Assembly: GCF_022601975.1 (NCBI RefSeq)
Contig: NZ_JAKVIR010000013.1
Coordinates: 1-64,000, forward strand
From: Pontibacter sp. E15-1
Lineage (GTDB): Bacteria > Bacteroidota > Bacteroidia > Cytophagales > Hymenobacteraceae
DNA length: 64,000 nucleotides
Reading direction: 5' to 3'
Below are positions 18,201 to 26,180 of the stretch, in pieces. Positions within the stretch are counted from its first letter, which is position 1. Each line of letters starts with the position of its first letter. Position numbers and translations under genes: made by a program. The notes under the pieces are model-generated. The model saw only the letters and a program-made list of their open reading frames with translations, did not search any database and was not told where the DNA came from.

Positions 18201-18741
18201 GCTTGCCGTCCAGCTGCAGGTTCAAGGCCGAGTTGACGAACACGTTCTGGGTATTGCCAAACGAGATGCCCCGCGAGATGCTGCCGGTCTTGTTCAGGCC
18301 GGGCGTCCGGAAAATCTCCTCCTTGGTGGTCAGGTCCTCCTGGTAAAAGCCGTCCCGGAACGAACTCATCTCCAGTTTGGTGATGTCGCGCCGAAAAGCC
18401 GGTTTGGTCAGGTTCATCGGCAGCACCCGGAAGCATACCTGCACGGAGTCGCGGAGCGCCTGCATCGTGCCCAGCGAGTCGATGGCGACAGAATCTGGGG
18501 CCGGGAAGCGGGTGAGGGTAAACTCGTTGAGGGTATAGCTGTAGGCAAAGGCGAAGGCCTCGCTTTTGGGGTGCGAGAACGTGACGGAGCCCGGCACCAG
18601 CGTGAGGGTGTCCAGTTGCTGCGGTATCGCGGTGACGGGAATCCAGACACAGCGCCTGTTGCTCAGCAGCGGCGACTGCGCCAACAGCGGCAGGCTCAGC
18701 CCGAACAACAGCAACGCCATATATACCCCTCTCCAACCCAT
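15253..18741 (-). CDS. Large outer-membrane beta-barrel-like protein, unknown function
   Basis: The frame is open to 18957, but upstream of 18741 it overlaps the kinase gene and translates to arginine-rich nonsense. The ATG at 18741, one base after the kinase stop, yields 1162 residues opening with a signal peptide (MALLLFGLSLPLLAQ within the first 25). The body alternates short polar and aromatic strands and ends in QVSVLF, a C-terminal Phe typical of outer-membrane barrels. Segments such as VFLDGRLLQRGYDYDYVID resemble strand-turn patterns in SprA-like surface proteins of Bacteroidota. No catalytic domain was recognised. Coupling to the kinase suggests a shared function; its identity remains open. 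Confidence 0.8.
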   Translation of the reverse strand: MGWRGVYMALLLFGLSLPLLAQSPLLSNRRCVWIPVTAIPQQLDTLTLVPGSVTFSHPKSEAFAFAYSYTLNEFTLTRFPAPDSVAIDSLGTMQALRDSVQVCFRVLPMNLTKPAFRRDITKLEMSSFRDGFYQEDLTTKEEIFRTPGLNKTGSISRGISFGNTQNVFVNSALNLQLDGKLTDDISITAAITDQNIPFQPEGNTQQLQEFDKVYITLKHRLWQLTAGDVVLKSRPAYFLQYYKNVQGAAFETKLGPEGREGITTVAASVSKGKFASQVLQAQEGVLGPYRLRGPNNERFIIVLANSERVFLDGRLLQRGYDYDYVIDYNQAEITFTTRHVITKNTRLKVDFEYSDQNYSRGIYTLSHYQNLGKLKVYGNYYNESDNPNNLINLNLQDEEKRLLASVGDSLHLAVSSGADSVAFNPTQVLYARRDTVYNDGGTAASIFVYSNSPDSAFYNVNFTEVGQNNGDYVLANTAINGRVYRWVAPRNGVKQGNYTPLRVLPTPKKKQLITVGSSYEVQQGVSFFVEGAASENDINRFSDRDAADDQGKAVRVGYLVQDKEVKVLGRYKLNSTLNYEYTDANFSPIDRYRPIEFDRDWSLLTTKKAEDHIFNFSVGAAQDPENLVNYRISRRYRAEQLDGVQHYLDAMKQLGKVTLRNHLFMLSSEQGQRASEWYRGDLGVAYDFGKITPGYVYRFDKNKLTALGTDSVIGSAMYFEEHVVYVESGDSLLTRFRVDYSHRTDQRPTGVGTLGQPEVGQTLNATMQTRLGPESDLSLQGTYRKLQVANGKDEETIQSRVDWSAAFLDGSFRSELSYATGTGRELKRIYIFQETLPGQGTHYLREGGQLSNLNDYLEAQTVDQRRYIKIYLPTDEYINAFTNRFTYRLTSNTPRSWRSEKGLKASLTHFSMLTFVSIDKKTTDDDLARRFNPFAQAIEDQFLISLVKSMRHTVYFNRSNPKYGMEYTVQQNQQKSLLTNGTETRNIGSHVLAGRLNLNEVLSTQLSMGLNVRENQSNFLTSKNFRIESRELSPELSYQPNTRLRFTGKYQFSVREDVQALAEAQQQGAFHELGIEVKLSQVSKRTFTGNLKYVNIDFTGDAFSYVGYEILNALRPGNNVTWSLNLQQRLSNGLNISLNYDGRKANGVGAVHTGRTQVSVLF

Positions 18742-18742
18742 G

Positions 18743-21700
18743 CTATGCCAACGGCAACGAAATGAAAAACGTGGTGCCCTTCCCCTCCTCCGTCTCAAAC
18801 CATATTTTCCCGCCCGCGTTCTCGATGCCGCGCCTGGCCACGGCCAGCCCGATGCCCGAGCCGGTATACTTGGTGCTGAAGTTCGGGATAAACACTTTCC
18901 CCCGTATCTCCTCCGGTATACCGCTGCCGTTGTCTTTGATCGAAATAAGCACCTCACTGCTGCCCTGCACCGCCAGGGTAACCGTTATCTGCGGTTTCCG
19001 TGCCGCAGGCACCGACTGGATCGCGTTCAGCAGCAGGTTGTTAAACGTGCGCACCATCAGGCCTTCATCGGCCAGCACAATCGCCTCCTGGTCTGGTATG
19101 CATTTCCTGATCTGCGCTGTGGCCGGGTCGTTGTGCAGGTCGGCGGCCTTGTGCAGGGCAGCGGCCACGTCCATCCGCTCGGCCCTGGGCTCGGGCATGT
19201 TGGTGAAGCTGGAGAAGGAAGTGGCGATGTCGCTGAGGATGTTGATCTGGGTAATGAGCGTGTGCGATATCTTGTTGATCATCTGCTCCGCGTTCGGCCG
19301 CTTCTCGGCTATCACCTTCTGCAGGTACTGCAGCGAGAGCTTCATGGGCGTGAGCGGGTTCTTGATCTCGTGGGCCACCTGGCGGGCCATCTCGCGCCAG
19401 GCCGCCTCCTTCTCCTGCACGGCCAGTTCCTGCTTGTTCTGCTCCAGCGTGAGCAGCATGCGGTTGTACTCGTTCACCAGCATGCCAATCTCGTCGGCCC
19501 CCTCGTAGGCCAGCATCTCGTTTTTTCCGGTCAGGGAGGTGCGCTTCAGCTTGTCGGCCAGCATGCGCAACGGCACCGTCAGGGTGCGGGAGGCGAAGAA
19601 GGTGAGCACCATGAACGTGATGAACATGACGGTGAAGATGTTCATGGTGGTGGTGATCAGCTCGATCAGTTTCAGGTCCAGCTCCTTCTCCGAATCAAAG
19701 AAAGGCAGCCCGATAAACCCGATCAGCTCCCCCCCTTTCACCTCGCTGCGCAGCGGCAGGTATACCACGTTAAACGAGAGGCTGCCTGTGTGCTCCTCCA
19801 GCAGCACCCGTAGCGCCTGCCGCTCCGAGATGGCCGCAAACGCCTTTGGGTTGATCAGCTTGGAGAGCAGCCCGGTCTCAAAGATCAGGGGCTGGCTCGT
19901 TACCAGCAGCCGGCCATGGCGGTCATACAGATTAATGTCTGTCTCCGATATGGCTGCGATGTCCGCAATCCTGGCCTCGAGGTACCGTTTGTTCTGCACA
20001 ATCCGTTCGGGCAGTTGCCGGCTCAGCGCCTGCTGCACCGCCTCTCCCCGCCGCTCATACATAGCCATCAGGTCTTTTTTGTAGGAGGCGGTTACAAGGC
20101 CCGCCGTGGCGATGCTGACCAGAAGCAGGGGCAGCAAAATACCGAAGTTGAGGAATATCTGGATCTTGGTGCTGAAGTTGGGGCTGAACTCCTGGAGGCT
20201 GTGCCGTTGCAACAGCAGGTAGATCAGGCCGCTCGTCACCAGCCCCGCCACAAACACCAGGAACAGGAAAGAGAAATTGGCCAGTATCTCCGAAGATCCG
20301 TATTTTTCCGTCGTGATCACGAGGGTCTGGTTGCTGTTGCTGCGCACGCCAAAATGGTGGTAATTGCCCTGGTTCGCGCCCTGCCGGTAGAGGTCCGTCT
20401 GCTGCAGCAGGCTCCGCTCGAAGTTGGTGGCGTAATCATACTCTCCCTCGCTGTAGCGCAGTTTTCCGTCGCTGTAAAACGCGTAGCTCAGCATGTCGCG
20501 CCGGAAAGGCTGCTCATACTTCTGATCGACGAGCAGCTCGGGCACCACGCTGTTGGGCAGCAGTTTTTTCAGAGTCAGTTGCAGCGCAATGGTGCCTTTC
20601 TGCCGCTCATACACCGGCACCTCTATCAGTTTGAGGTATACGCGAGCATTGTAGCGGGTGGGGTCTTTCAGCAGGAAGAGGTCGGGGTGCTCGGTTTGGG
20701 TTTGCGGGGTGTCAAAGAACCGGCGCAGGTCCTGCAGCGTGGTGGCTGCCGTGTCAGCGCTTTCCAGCGACTTGCCCTCTCCGTCGAACAGCATGACGTT
20801 GATCTCATACTTGTCGAAGTAACTGGGCAGGTACTGCTTCGTGATTTTGCGCTTGATGAGCGATACGTCCACGTACGGCCCCTTCATCTGCATCCGGATC
20901 ACGGCGTCGGAGGCGATCTTGGCCGTCACGTCCTCCTCCAACAGATACTCCCCCAGCACATCGTTGTCCTGCAGAATACTGTAGGCAAACTCCTGCTTGT
21001 ACAGTTTCAGCTCGCTGTGGTAATGCGCGTACAGCGCCATGGCTCCGGTAAGGGCGCTCACAATCACCACCAGGAAAAAGAACAGGTACGTGCGGTAGGC
21101 AAGGCTCACGGCATTGCGGTGCTGCGCAGCCAGGATGATGATCACCCAGAACAAAAAGCCCGTGAGGATGATAACCGAGAGCTCCGGGAAGAAAAAGCCC
21201 GTAAACAGGGTCGCGATAAGGGCCACGCTCAGCAGGGCCTGGTATGCCCACCACCTCGTCTCGCGCTGCGCCAGCACGGACACCACCGTGGCCAGCATAT
21301 AGGTGAAAATGCACAGGGCCAGGGTATGGCACAGCATCACGCCAAAGAGCAGCAGCTTATACTTCGTGAAATCCAGGGAGCGGCTGACATCCAGCGTCAG
21401 GGGGGTGTTGCGGTATATATCGAAATAGAACTTGTAGAGCAGCAGCAGCAGCAGGTAAAACACCACCATGCAGCCCGCCTGCAGCAACCGGCGCTGCTGT
21501 TTGGGCACCAGCACGAGCTGGGCAAGCACTTTGTTGCGCTCAAACAGATATAGCCCCGATGCGGCCACTGTAAGCAGCAGCAGCATGTTCAGGGCCAGGT
21601 CCCCGATGGAGGGCGACCAGAACGAGGCGGCATACAGCTTTGGATCGAAGAGCTTTACCTCCGCGATGGAAAAAGGCAGATTGAGGAGCAACAGCGCTAC

Positions 21701-22444
21701 CCGGAAAACGACAAGCAACAGCAGAAAAAGTAGCACCCCTTTGCCGTAATGCCCCTTCCGGATGTATACCCGTGCCAGCGAGAAGCTGAAAAGCACGAAG
21801 AAAACCGTGCCTGCCAGCAGTAGCAGCAATTGTATGGTTGTGGCGGGATCCTTGCCCTGAGCGGCCGCAAAATCAACGGCAAACAGAAAGTGCCCCTGCC
21901 TGCTGAAGATCTTCGGGAGGTCGGTCACCGGGTCCCATACCAGGTTCAGGTGTTTGCGTTGCAGCAGCGGAATCCCCTGCGCCAGGTTTTTGTATTGCTC
22001 CCCTTCGTGGTATTTTACCTGTAGCGGCACATAGATCTTGATATCATACTGCTTTACCCGGTATGGCACTACCAGAAAGCTGCCGTGCTGGTTGCTCACC
22101 GTCATGAGCCGTGCCGTAGACATGAGCAGCTCGGGAGCCGGGGCGATGGTATGGTGCGACCAGAAAACAAGCCGCCCCTGCCTGTAGATGAACACAGGGT
22201 AGCGGCACTGCTCCAGGAGGGAGGTAAAGGAAATGCTGCGTGCGTGCAGTTGCTGGCCAATGACGCGGGCACTTTTCTCCGCCCGCGCTACCTCTGCCTG
22301 CACCTGCGCTGTGAGGGCAGCCATTTCAGCCTCGTGGTTATCGGGCGGAGTGGCGGCAGGGCTACTGAACTGCAGTACTGCCGTGGCGGCAAAACACAGT
22401 AGGGATACCAGTAAAAGGATAAAGGGGGTAAATTTCCGGTTCAA
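18743..22444 (-). CDS. NtrY-like membrane sensor histidine kinase with very long N-terminus
   Basis: A 1233-residue sensor kinase. The first half carries many hydrophobic segments (one at about 8-27, more around 250-500 and 730-760) and periplasmic parts. A HAMP-like linker follows the last membrane segment, then the phosphoacceptor HEIKNPLTPMKL with His1025, the N box NNLLLNAIQS near 1135, and DNGSG and GSGIGLAVARR in the ATPase domain. The HEIKNPLTP motif is NtrY-type. The start is TTG at 22444, directly after an in-frame stop; the next ATG would remove the first membrane helix. No response regulator gene is nearby. It is at the end of the respiratory gene series and coupled to the outer-membrane gene. 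Confidence 0.9.
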   Translation of the reverse strand: MNRKFTPFILLLVSLLCFAATAVLQFSSPAATPPDNHEAEMAALTAQVQAEVARAEKSARVIGQQLHARSISFTSLLEQCRYPVFIYRQGRLVFWSHHTIAPAPELLMSTARLMTVSNQHGSFLVVPYRVKQYDIKIYVPLQVKYHEGEQYKNLAQGIPLLQRKHLNLVWDPVTDLPKIFSRQGHFLFAVDFAAAQGKDPATTIQLLLLLAGTVFFVLFSFSLARVYIRKGHYGKGVLLFLLLLVVFRVALLLLNLPFSIAEVKLFDPKLYAASFWSPSIGDLALNMLLLLTVAASGLYLFERNKVLAQLVLVPKQQRRLLQAGCMVVFYLLLLLLYKFYFDIYRNTPLTLDVSRSLDFTKYKLLLFGVMLCHTLALCIFTYMLATVVSVLAQRETRWWAYQALLSVALIATLFTGFFFPELSVIILTGFLFWVIIILAAQHRNAVSLAYRTYLFFFLVVIVSALTGAMALYAHYHSELKLYKQEFAYSILQDNDVLGEYLLEEDVTAKIASDAVIRMQMKGPYVDVSLIKRKITKQYLPSYFDKYEINVMLFDGEGKSLESADTAATTLQDLRRFFDTPQTQTEHPDLFLLKDPTRYNARVYLKLIEVPVYERQKGTIALQLTLKKLLPNSVVPELLVDQKYEQPFRRDMLSYAFYSDGKLRYSEGEYDYATNFERSLLQQTDLYRQGANQGNYHHFGVRSNSNQTLVITTEKYGSSEILANFSFLFLVFVAGLVTSGLIYLLLQRHSLQEFSPNFSTKIQIFLNFGILLPLLLVSIATAGLVTASYKKDLMAMYERRGEAVQQALSRQLPERIVQNKRYLEARIADIAAISETDINLYDRHGRLLVTSQPLIFETGLLSKLINPKAFAAISERQALRVLLEEHTGSLSFNVVYLPLRSEVKGGELIGFIGLPFFDSEKELDLKLIELITTTMNIFTVMFITFMVLTFFASRTLTVPLRMLADKLKRTSLTGKNEMLAYEGADEIGMLVNEYNRMLLTLEQNKQELAVQEKEAAWREMARQVAHEIKNPLTPMKLSLQYLQKVIAEKRPNAEQMINKISHTLITQINILSDIATSFSSFTNMPEPRAERMDVAAALHKAADLHNDPATAQIRKCIPDQEAIVLADEGLMVRTFNNLLLNAIQSVPAARKPQITVTLAVQGSSEVLISIKDNGSGIPEEIRGKVFIPNFSTKYTGSGIGLAVARRGIENAGGKIWFETEEGKGTTFFISLPLA

Positions 22445-22510
22445 ATCAGCGCAGTTTATCTACGAATTTAAGCAAAACGCATGATAACCGCTAGCTATTC
22501 AAAAATCGTG

Positions 22511-22924
22511 CTACCGTTTGGCGTAGGAGGGGTTGTAGTTTATCCCTGAGAATAAATACAGCATCAGGATGCGCGCATACCGGAACAGTAGCGTAGTGGA
22601 CAGGATAATGATAGTGGCAACCGTGGTCAGGTATACCCACATGGGCGGATCGTTGGCCAGATAGTATAACATCACCCCCACCGCCAGCACGATACCCACC
22701 GAAAAGCCATAGCTGATGTACATGGCGCCCCAGAACAGGCCCACCTCTACCTCATAGTACAATGCACAGACCGGGCAGCGTTCGTGCATCCGGTCAAACT
22801 TGGCAATGTTCAGAAACGAGTGGGTAAACACCTCTCCCTGCCGGCACCGGGGACAGCGGCAGGCAAGTATGGCAGAAAGCCGGGAAGGTTGGCTCACGCC
22901 TTTTTCCGGCTGTTCCGATACCAC
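22511..22924 (-). CDS. DUF983 family membrane protein
   Basis: A 137-residue protein with an N-terminal cysteine-rich part: RCPRCRQGEVF (CxxC) and RCPVCALYYEVE (CxxC), likely a zinc-ribbon-like fold. Two to three transmembrane helices follow (ISYGFSVGIVLAVGVMLYYL, then VYLTTVATIIILSTTLLF). This matches DUF983, often found beside cytochrome oxidase genes; its function is unknown. The start is GTG at 22924, overlapping the preceding small gene by about 30 bases. Location suggests a role in oxidase assembly, which is inference. Confidence 0.85.
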   Translation of the reverse strand: MVSEQPEKGVSQPSRLSAILACRCPRCRQGEVFTHSFLNIAKFDRMHERCPVCALYYEVEVGLFWGAMYISYGFSVGIVLAVGVMLYYLANDPPMWVYLTTVATIIILSTTLLFRYARILMLYLFSGINYNPSYAKR

Positions 22925-23160
22925 AGAAAGCCAATCGTGCCGATCAGCAGGTAGGGCGCTGCCATCAGGTACAGGATACCCGTGTTCAGGCCTGACCCCA
23001 CCTCCGACTCAGGCTCATGGTTATGCCCTTTGCCCGTGCCTACGTTCGACTCTACAGTGGCCCGGCACATAGCACATTGGCTATAGGCGTCCGTGCCCGC
23101 AAAAACGAGTAGCAGCGTCAGGGCTACGGTGGCCAGTACTTGGTTTATTTTCGCTCTCAT
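22894..23160 (-). CDS. Small CAMC-motif membrane protein of the oxidase cluster
   Basis: An 88-residue protein with a signal peptide (VALTLLLVFAGTDAYSQ), a mature N-terminus CAMCRATVESN with a CxxC pair, a His/Glu-rich stretch (GHNHEPESE), one transmembrane helix and a basic tail. No function is assigned. The CxxC plus His residues in a periplasmic position could bind metal or act in thiol exchange, which would fit copper or heme delivery to the adjacent oxidase. I take the ATG at 23160; a GTG one codon upstream is equally possible. It lies 31 bases after DUF420 and overlaps DUF983. Confidence 0.75.
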   Translation of the reverse strand: MRAKINQVLATVALTLLLVFAGTDAYSQCAMCRATVESNVGTGKGHNHEPESEVGSGLNTGILYLMAAPYLLIGTIGFLWYRNSRKKA

Positions 23161-23191
23161 CACAGTGTTAACAGTTTTGTGTCGTGCGTGT

Positions 23192-23752
23192 TTAGGTATA
23201 ATACGGGGATATCATGAGATAAACTAAAACGCCTGTTACGGCAACGTAGAGCCATATCGGGAAAGTCCAGCGGGAGATGCGGCGGTGCCGGGCCAACTGG
23301 TTGCTGATACCGAAATACACCGACAGCAACACGAGCGGAACGATGACAACGGCCAGCACAATATGCGTCAGGAGGATAAAGTAGTAGATAAACTTCAGGG
23401 CTCCCTCGCCGCCATATATGGTGCGCACACCCAGAAAGTGGTAGGTGACATACGACACCAAAAAGATGGAAGAAAGGCCGAAGGCGACCAGCATGGCTGT
23501 CCGATGGTTCCTAATGTTCTGTCGCTTGATGTTGACATAGCCCACCACAAGCGCAACGGCCGTCATGGAATTCAGAATTGCGTGGAAAGCCGGGAGAAAA
23601 GAGACGTCCACCGCCCCATTGCCAGCTTTGGGCATAAAAAACAAGGCGGCCACGACCACCGGAATTGCCACCGACAGCACCGCAATCAGCGTCAGGAACT
23701 TCCTGTCGCTGCCACTTGTCAGCTTCTCACTATTTGCTTTTACTGTATCCAT
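23192..23752 (-). CDS. DUF420 family membrane protein (oxidase-associated)
   Basis: A 186-residue integral membrane protein with about five hydrophobic helices, including VLSVAIPVVVAALFFM, AILNSMTAVALVVGYV and FIYYFILLTHIVLAVVI. Conserved histidines lie in or near membrane segments (AFHAILN, NHRTAM, TYHFLG, LTHIVLA), a pattern typical of DUF420 and CtaG/Cox11-like accessory proteins. The family repeatedly occurs with cytochrome c oxidase genes; its biochemical role is not established. The start overlaps the SCO-like gene by 23 bases, consistent with one transcript. Confidence 0.88.
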   Translation of the reverse strand: MDTVKANSEKLTSGSDRKFLTLIAVLSVAIPVVVAALFFMPKAGNGAVDVSFLPAFHAILNSMTAVALVVGYVNIKRQNIRNHRTAMLVAFGLSSIFLVSYVTYHFLGVRTIYGGEGALKFIYYFILLTHIVLAVVIVPLVLLSVYFGISNQLARHRRISRWTFPIWLYVAVTGVLVYLMISPYYT

Positions 23753-24383
23753 CCCTCAATACGTTTGTTTCTGTAATCAGACGGTCAATTTCCTTTTGGT
23801 TTGTCCCGTCGTAAATGCCCCTTACGCGCTTGTCGCTATCCACGAGCAGCAACTGGTCTGTTCGGAGGAGGCGCTCCTTGCCCACTGGTAAATCAAACCC
23901 CTCTTGTGCCAACCCCAGAATCTCCTGCCGGTCCCCGGTCAGGAAAAACCACTTGCCTTTCCGGGCCCCATACTTTGCCGCGTATGCCTGTAGCGCCGCT
24001 TGGGTGTCCTGCTCCGGCGTGGCGGTGATGGAGACCAGCCTTACTTCGGGGTACTTCTCAAAGCCTTCCTGTATGCGGACTAACTGTGAGGAGATTTTGT
24101 CGCAGTCGGGGCAGTCGGTTGAAAAGAAGTAAACCACCGTGATGTTTCCCTCCAGATCGGAGGAGGAGAAGGGAACCCCTTGCTGGGAGATGAGCGAGAA
24201 GTCAGGGACTTGCTGGAAGACCGTGTCTCCGGCGGCTGTGTATACCACCTCCCCTGCGGCGTCTACTTCGGGGAAGTAGGTTTTAAGGACGAAGTGATGG
24301 ACACCGAAAATGCTGATAAAGGCAAAAATAAGAAGAGGCACTAACAGTAGGAATCCTAATATTAGTGCCTTTAATTTTTTCAT
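23730..24383 (-). CDS. SCO1/SenC-family thioredoxin-fold protein with altered metal site
   Basis: A 217-residue protein with an N-terminal membrane anchor (about 8-28) and a periplasmic thioredoxin-like domain. SCO proteins deliver copper to the CuA site of oxidase subunit II using a CxxxC motif and a distal His. Here the motif reads FFSTDCPDCDKIS, a CxxC with one residue fewer, and the distal site reads LLRTDQLLLVD, with Arg where family members usually have His. The overall SCO layout remains (PDFSLISQQG start, RGIYDG end). Copper binding is therefore doubtful and a thiol-redox role more likely. It overlaps DUF420 and follows subunit IV by 10 bases. Confidence 0.85.
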   Translation of the reverse strand: MKKLKALILGFLLLVPLLIFAFISIFGVHHFVLKTYFPEVDAAGEVVYTAAGDTVFQQVPDFSLISQQGVPFSSSDLEGNITVVYFFSTDCPDCDKISSQLVRIQEGFEKYPEVRLVSITATPEQDTQAALQAYAAKYGARKGKWFFLTGDRQEILGLAQEGFDLPVGKERLLRTDQLLLVDSDKRVRGIYDGTNQKEIDRLITETNVLRDGYSKSK

Positions 24384-24393
24384 TATAAACAGG

Positions 24394-24738
24394 TTAGTTA
24401 AAGTAGTTTGTCACTGACTCGTAGTAGTAACTGCCTTCTGAAATCAGGGCTACCATGAGCCACACAATGAGGGCCATCGGGATGATGATCGTCCAGATCA
24501 GGGCCTTCGTCTCGTGCTTCAGGTGCATAAACTCCGCCACAATGTAAAAGGCTTTGAAGAGGGTAAGCACAATAAAGATGACGTTTCGGGTGGTGCTTGG
24601 CTCCATGAAGAAAGCAAACACGAATTCGAGTGCCGTGATCCCTACCAGGATGAAAAAGGTCTTCCAGATCGCTTTCGTTTGCGCCTTAGGGATCTCCCCA
24701 TTTTGGTGCATGTCGTTGTCAGAATGATGCATTGCCAT
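24394..24738 (-). CDS. Cytochrome c oxidase subunit IV family protein
   Basis: A 114-residue protein with three transmembrane helices (TFFILVGITALEFVFAFFM, NVIFIVLTLFKAFYIV and LIWTIIIPMALIVWLMVAL), matching the bacterial COX4 accessory subunit. FMHLKHE after the second helix is characteristic. The N-terminus is His/Asp-rich (MHHSDNDMHQN). It is preceded by an 81-base gap after subunit III, the largest gap within the core oxidase set; no promoter or terminator was recognised in it. Confidence 0.88.
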   Translation of the reverse strand: MAMHHSDNDMHQNGEIPKAQTKAIWKTFFILVGITALEFVFAFFMEPSTTRNVIFIVLTLFKAFYIVAEFMHLKHETKALIWTIIIPMALIVWLMVALISEGSYYYESVTNYFN

Positions 24739-24819
24739 ATGTCTCTATATCTTTAATTCTACAGGCCGCCCCCATACCAGGTATACCGTGGGCTCCGCCG
24801 TGCGTTTTTTTTAAATGAA

Positions 24820-25566
24820 TTAGATCAGGTAGAAGAATGTAAACACGAACACCCACACGAGGTCTACAAAGTGCCAGTACAGACCCACTTTCTCCACCAT
24901 CTCGTAGTGGCCCCGCTTGTGGTACACGCCGTTCACGGTGTTGATGAAGATCATGATCAGCAGCACCACCCCGGAGAGCACGTGCGTGCCGTGGAAACCC
25001 GTGATGAAGAAGAACAGGTCAGCAAACAAGGGCGGGCCATACTGGTTCACCGTCAGGTTCGCCCCAAATATCTGGGTTCCGTCGGCCAGCAGCATTCCCT
25101 GTTCCGTGCCTGTGATAAAGTGAGACCACTCCCAGGCCTGGCAACCCAGGAAGGTAGCGCCAAACAGAATCGTCCACAGCAACCATTTCTGCACATCGTT
25201 TTTGTCCATTCTATGCCCAGCCTCTACGGCCAGCACCATCGTTACCGAGCTCAGGATGAGGATCATCGTCATCAGGGCCACGAAGGCAAGCGGGAGATCT
25301 ACGCCGTGAAAACCAGGGAAGGAGTTGTATACCTTCTCCGGGATTGGCCACCATTGGGTAGAGAACGTGAATGTTTCCGCATCGCCGGTATAGGGCAAGT
25401 GCTTGTGACGCGAAAGACCGTAGACGATCAGGAATGACCCAAAGGTGAACGCATCCGAGAGCAGGAAAAACCACATCATGAGTTTACCATAGCTCGCTTT
25501 CAACGGTTCGTTACCGCCGTCCCAGGTTCCCGTGTTTGGTTTTTCCAGCGTAGTTGAAGTAGACAT
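24820..25566 (-). CDS. Cytochrome c oxidase subunit III (larger copy)
   Basis: Membrane subunit III of a heme-copper oxidase, 248 residues with about six to seven helices. Diagnostic motifs are the short hydrophilic link CQAWEWSHFI and the helix start GFHGTHVLSG with conserved His and Glu residues, plus WHFVDLVWVFVFTFFYL at the C-terminus. Subunit III has no metal centre but stabilises proton uptake in subunit I. A second shorter subunit III gene precedes it by 23 bases. Confidence 0.93.
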   Translation of the reverse strand: MSTSTTLEKPNTGTWDGGNEPLKASYGKLMMWFFLLSDAFTFGSFLIVYGLSRHKHLPYTGDAETFTFSTQWWPIPEKVYNSFPGFHGVDLPLAFVALMTMILILSSVTMVLAVEAGHRMDKNDVQKWLLWTILFGATFLGCQAWEWSHFITGTEQGMLLADGTQIFGANLTVNQYGPPLFADLFFFITGFHGTHVLSGVVLLIMIFINTVNGVYHKRGHYEMVEKVGLYWHFVDLVWVFVFTFFYLI

Positions 25567-25589
25567 AGTTTATATATTGAAAAACGTGT

Positions 25590-26171
25590 TTAGTGATTTA
25601 TTCTTAAGAAGATGTACAAATATAGCCAAAGTCCGCCTAAAAAGTGCCAGTAGGTGGTACACAATTGTATCCGCAGCATGTTTTTAGAATGCACTTTATA
25701 CTTCAGGCTGCTCAGGAAGGTGATGGCCAGAAAAATCAGGCCGGTAATCAGGTGAAACCCGTGCACGCCTGTAAGCACATACAGGAACGAGCCCGAAGGG
25801 TTGCTTCCCCTTCCTCCAAAGTACACATTGTTCTGCACCAGTTCAGACCAGCCTTCCCACTGCCCCACCAAAAACGCCGCACCCAGCACCAGCGTCACCA
25901 CCAACATCACTTTCAGCTGCTTCAGGTTGTTATGCTTGGCCGCGTTGTGCGCTAGTTGCATGCTTACGCTGCTCAGCACAATCACAATCGTGTTGATGAG
26001 CAGGATGTTCGGCAAGTCGAATTCTAGCCAATTCCCCTCTGCCCTGCGCACGATGTAAGCGCTCGTAAAGGCTGCAAACATCATGATAATACTAATAATA
26101 ATCAACCACAGCGCGAACTTTAGTGGCTGTACGCTATTGGTGTCGGTACTCTTTACTGTTTCGTTAGCCAT
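25590..26171 (-). CDS. Cytochrome c oxidase subunit III (shorter copy)
   Basis: A 193-residue heme-copper oxidase subunit III with five predicted helices. Motifs: GQWEGWSELV after the third helix, VLTGVHGFHLITGLIFL, and CTTYWHFLGGLWLYLYIFL at the end. It has the five-helix length common in bacterial subunit III and differs clearly from the next gene. Both may be in one enzyme or serve alternative forms. It lies between ctaB (9 bases) and the larger copy (23 bases). Confidence 0.92.
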   Translation of the reverse strand: MANETVKSTDTNSVQPLKFALWLIIISIIMMFAAFTSAYIVRRAEGNWLEFDLPNILLINTIVIVLSSVSMQLAHNAAKHNNLKQLKVMLVVTLVLGAAFLVGQWEGWSELVQNNVYFGGRGSNPSGSFLYVLTGVHGFHLITGLIFLAITFLSSLKYKVHSKNMLRIQLCTTYWHFLGGLWLYLYIFLRINH

Positions 26172-26180
26172 GGCTATACG

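Noticed and set aside
15772..18201. 809-codon plus-strand open frame
   Set aside because: It is antisense to the outer-membrane protein gene; His/Val/Arg-rich composition is typical of a shadow frame in GC-rich DNA.
18742..18957. N-terminal 72-residue extension of the outer-membrane protein
   Set aside because: It overlaps the kinase gene in another frame, is Arg-rich, and would bury the signal peptide. The ATG at 18741 is preferred.
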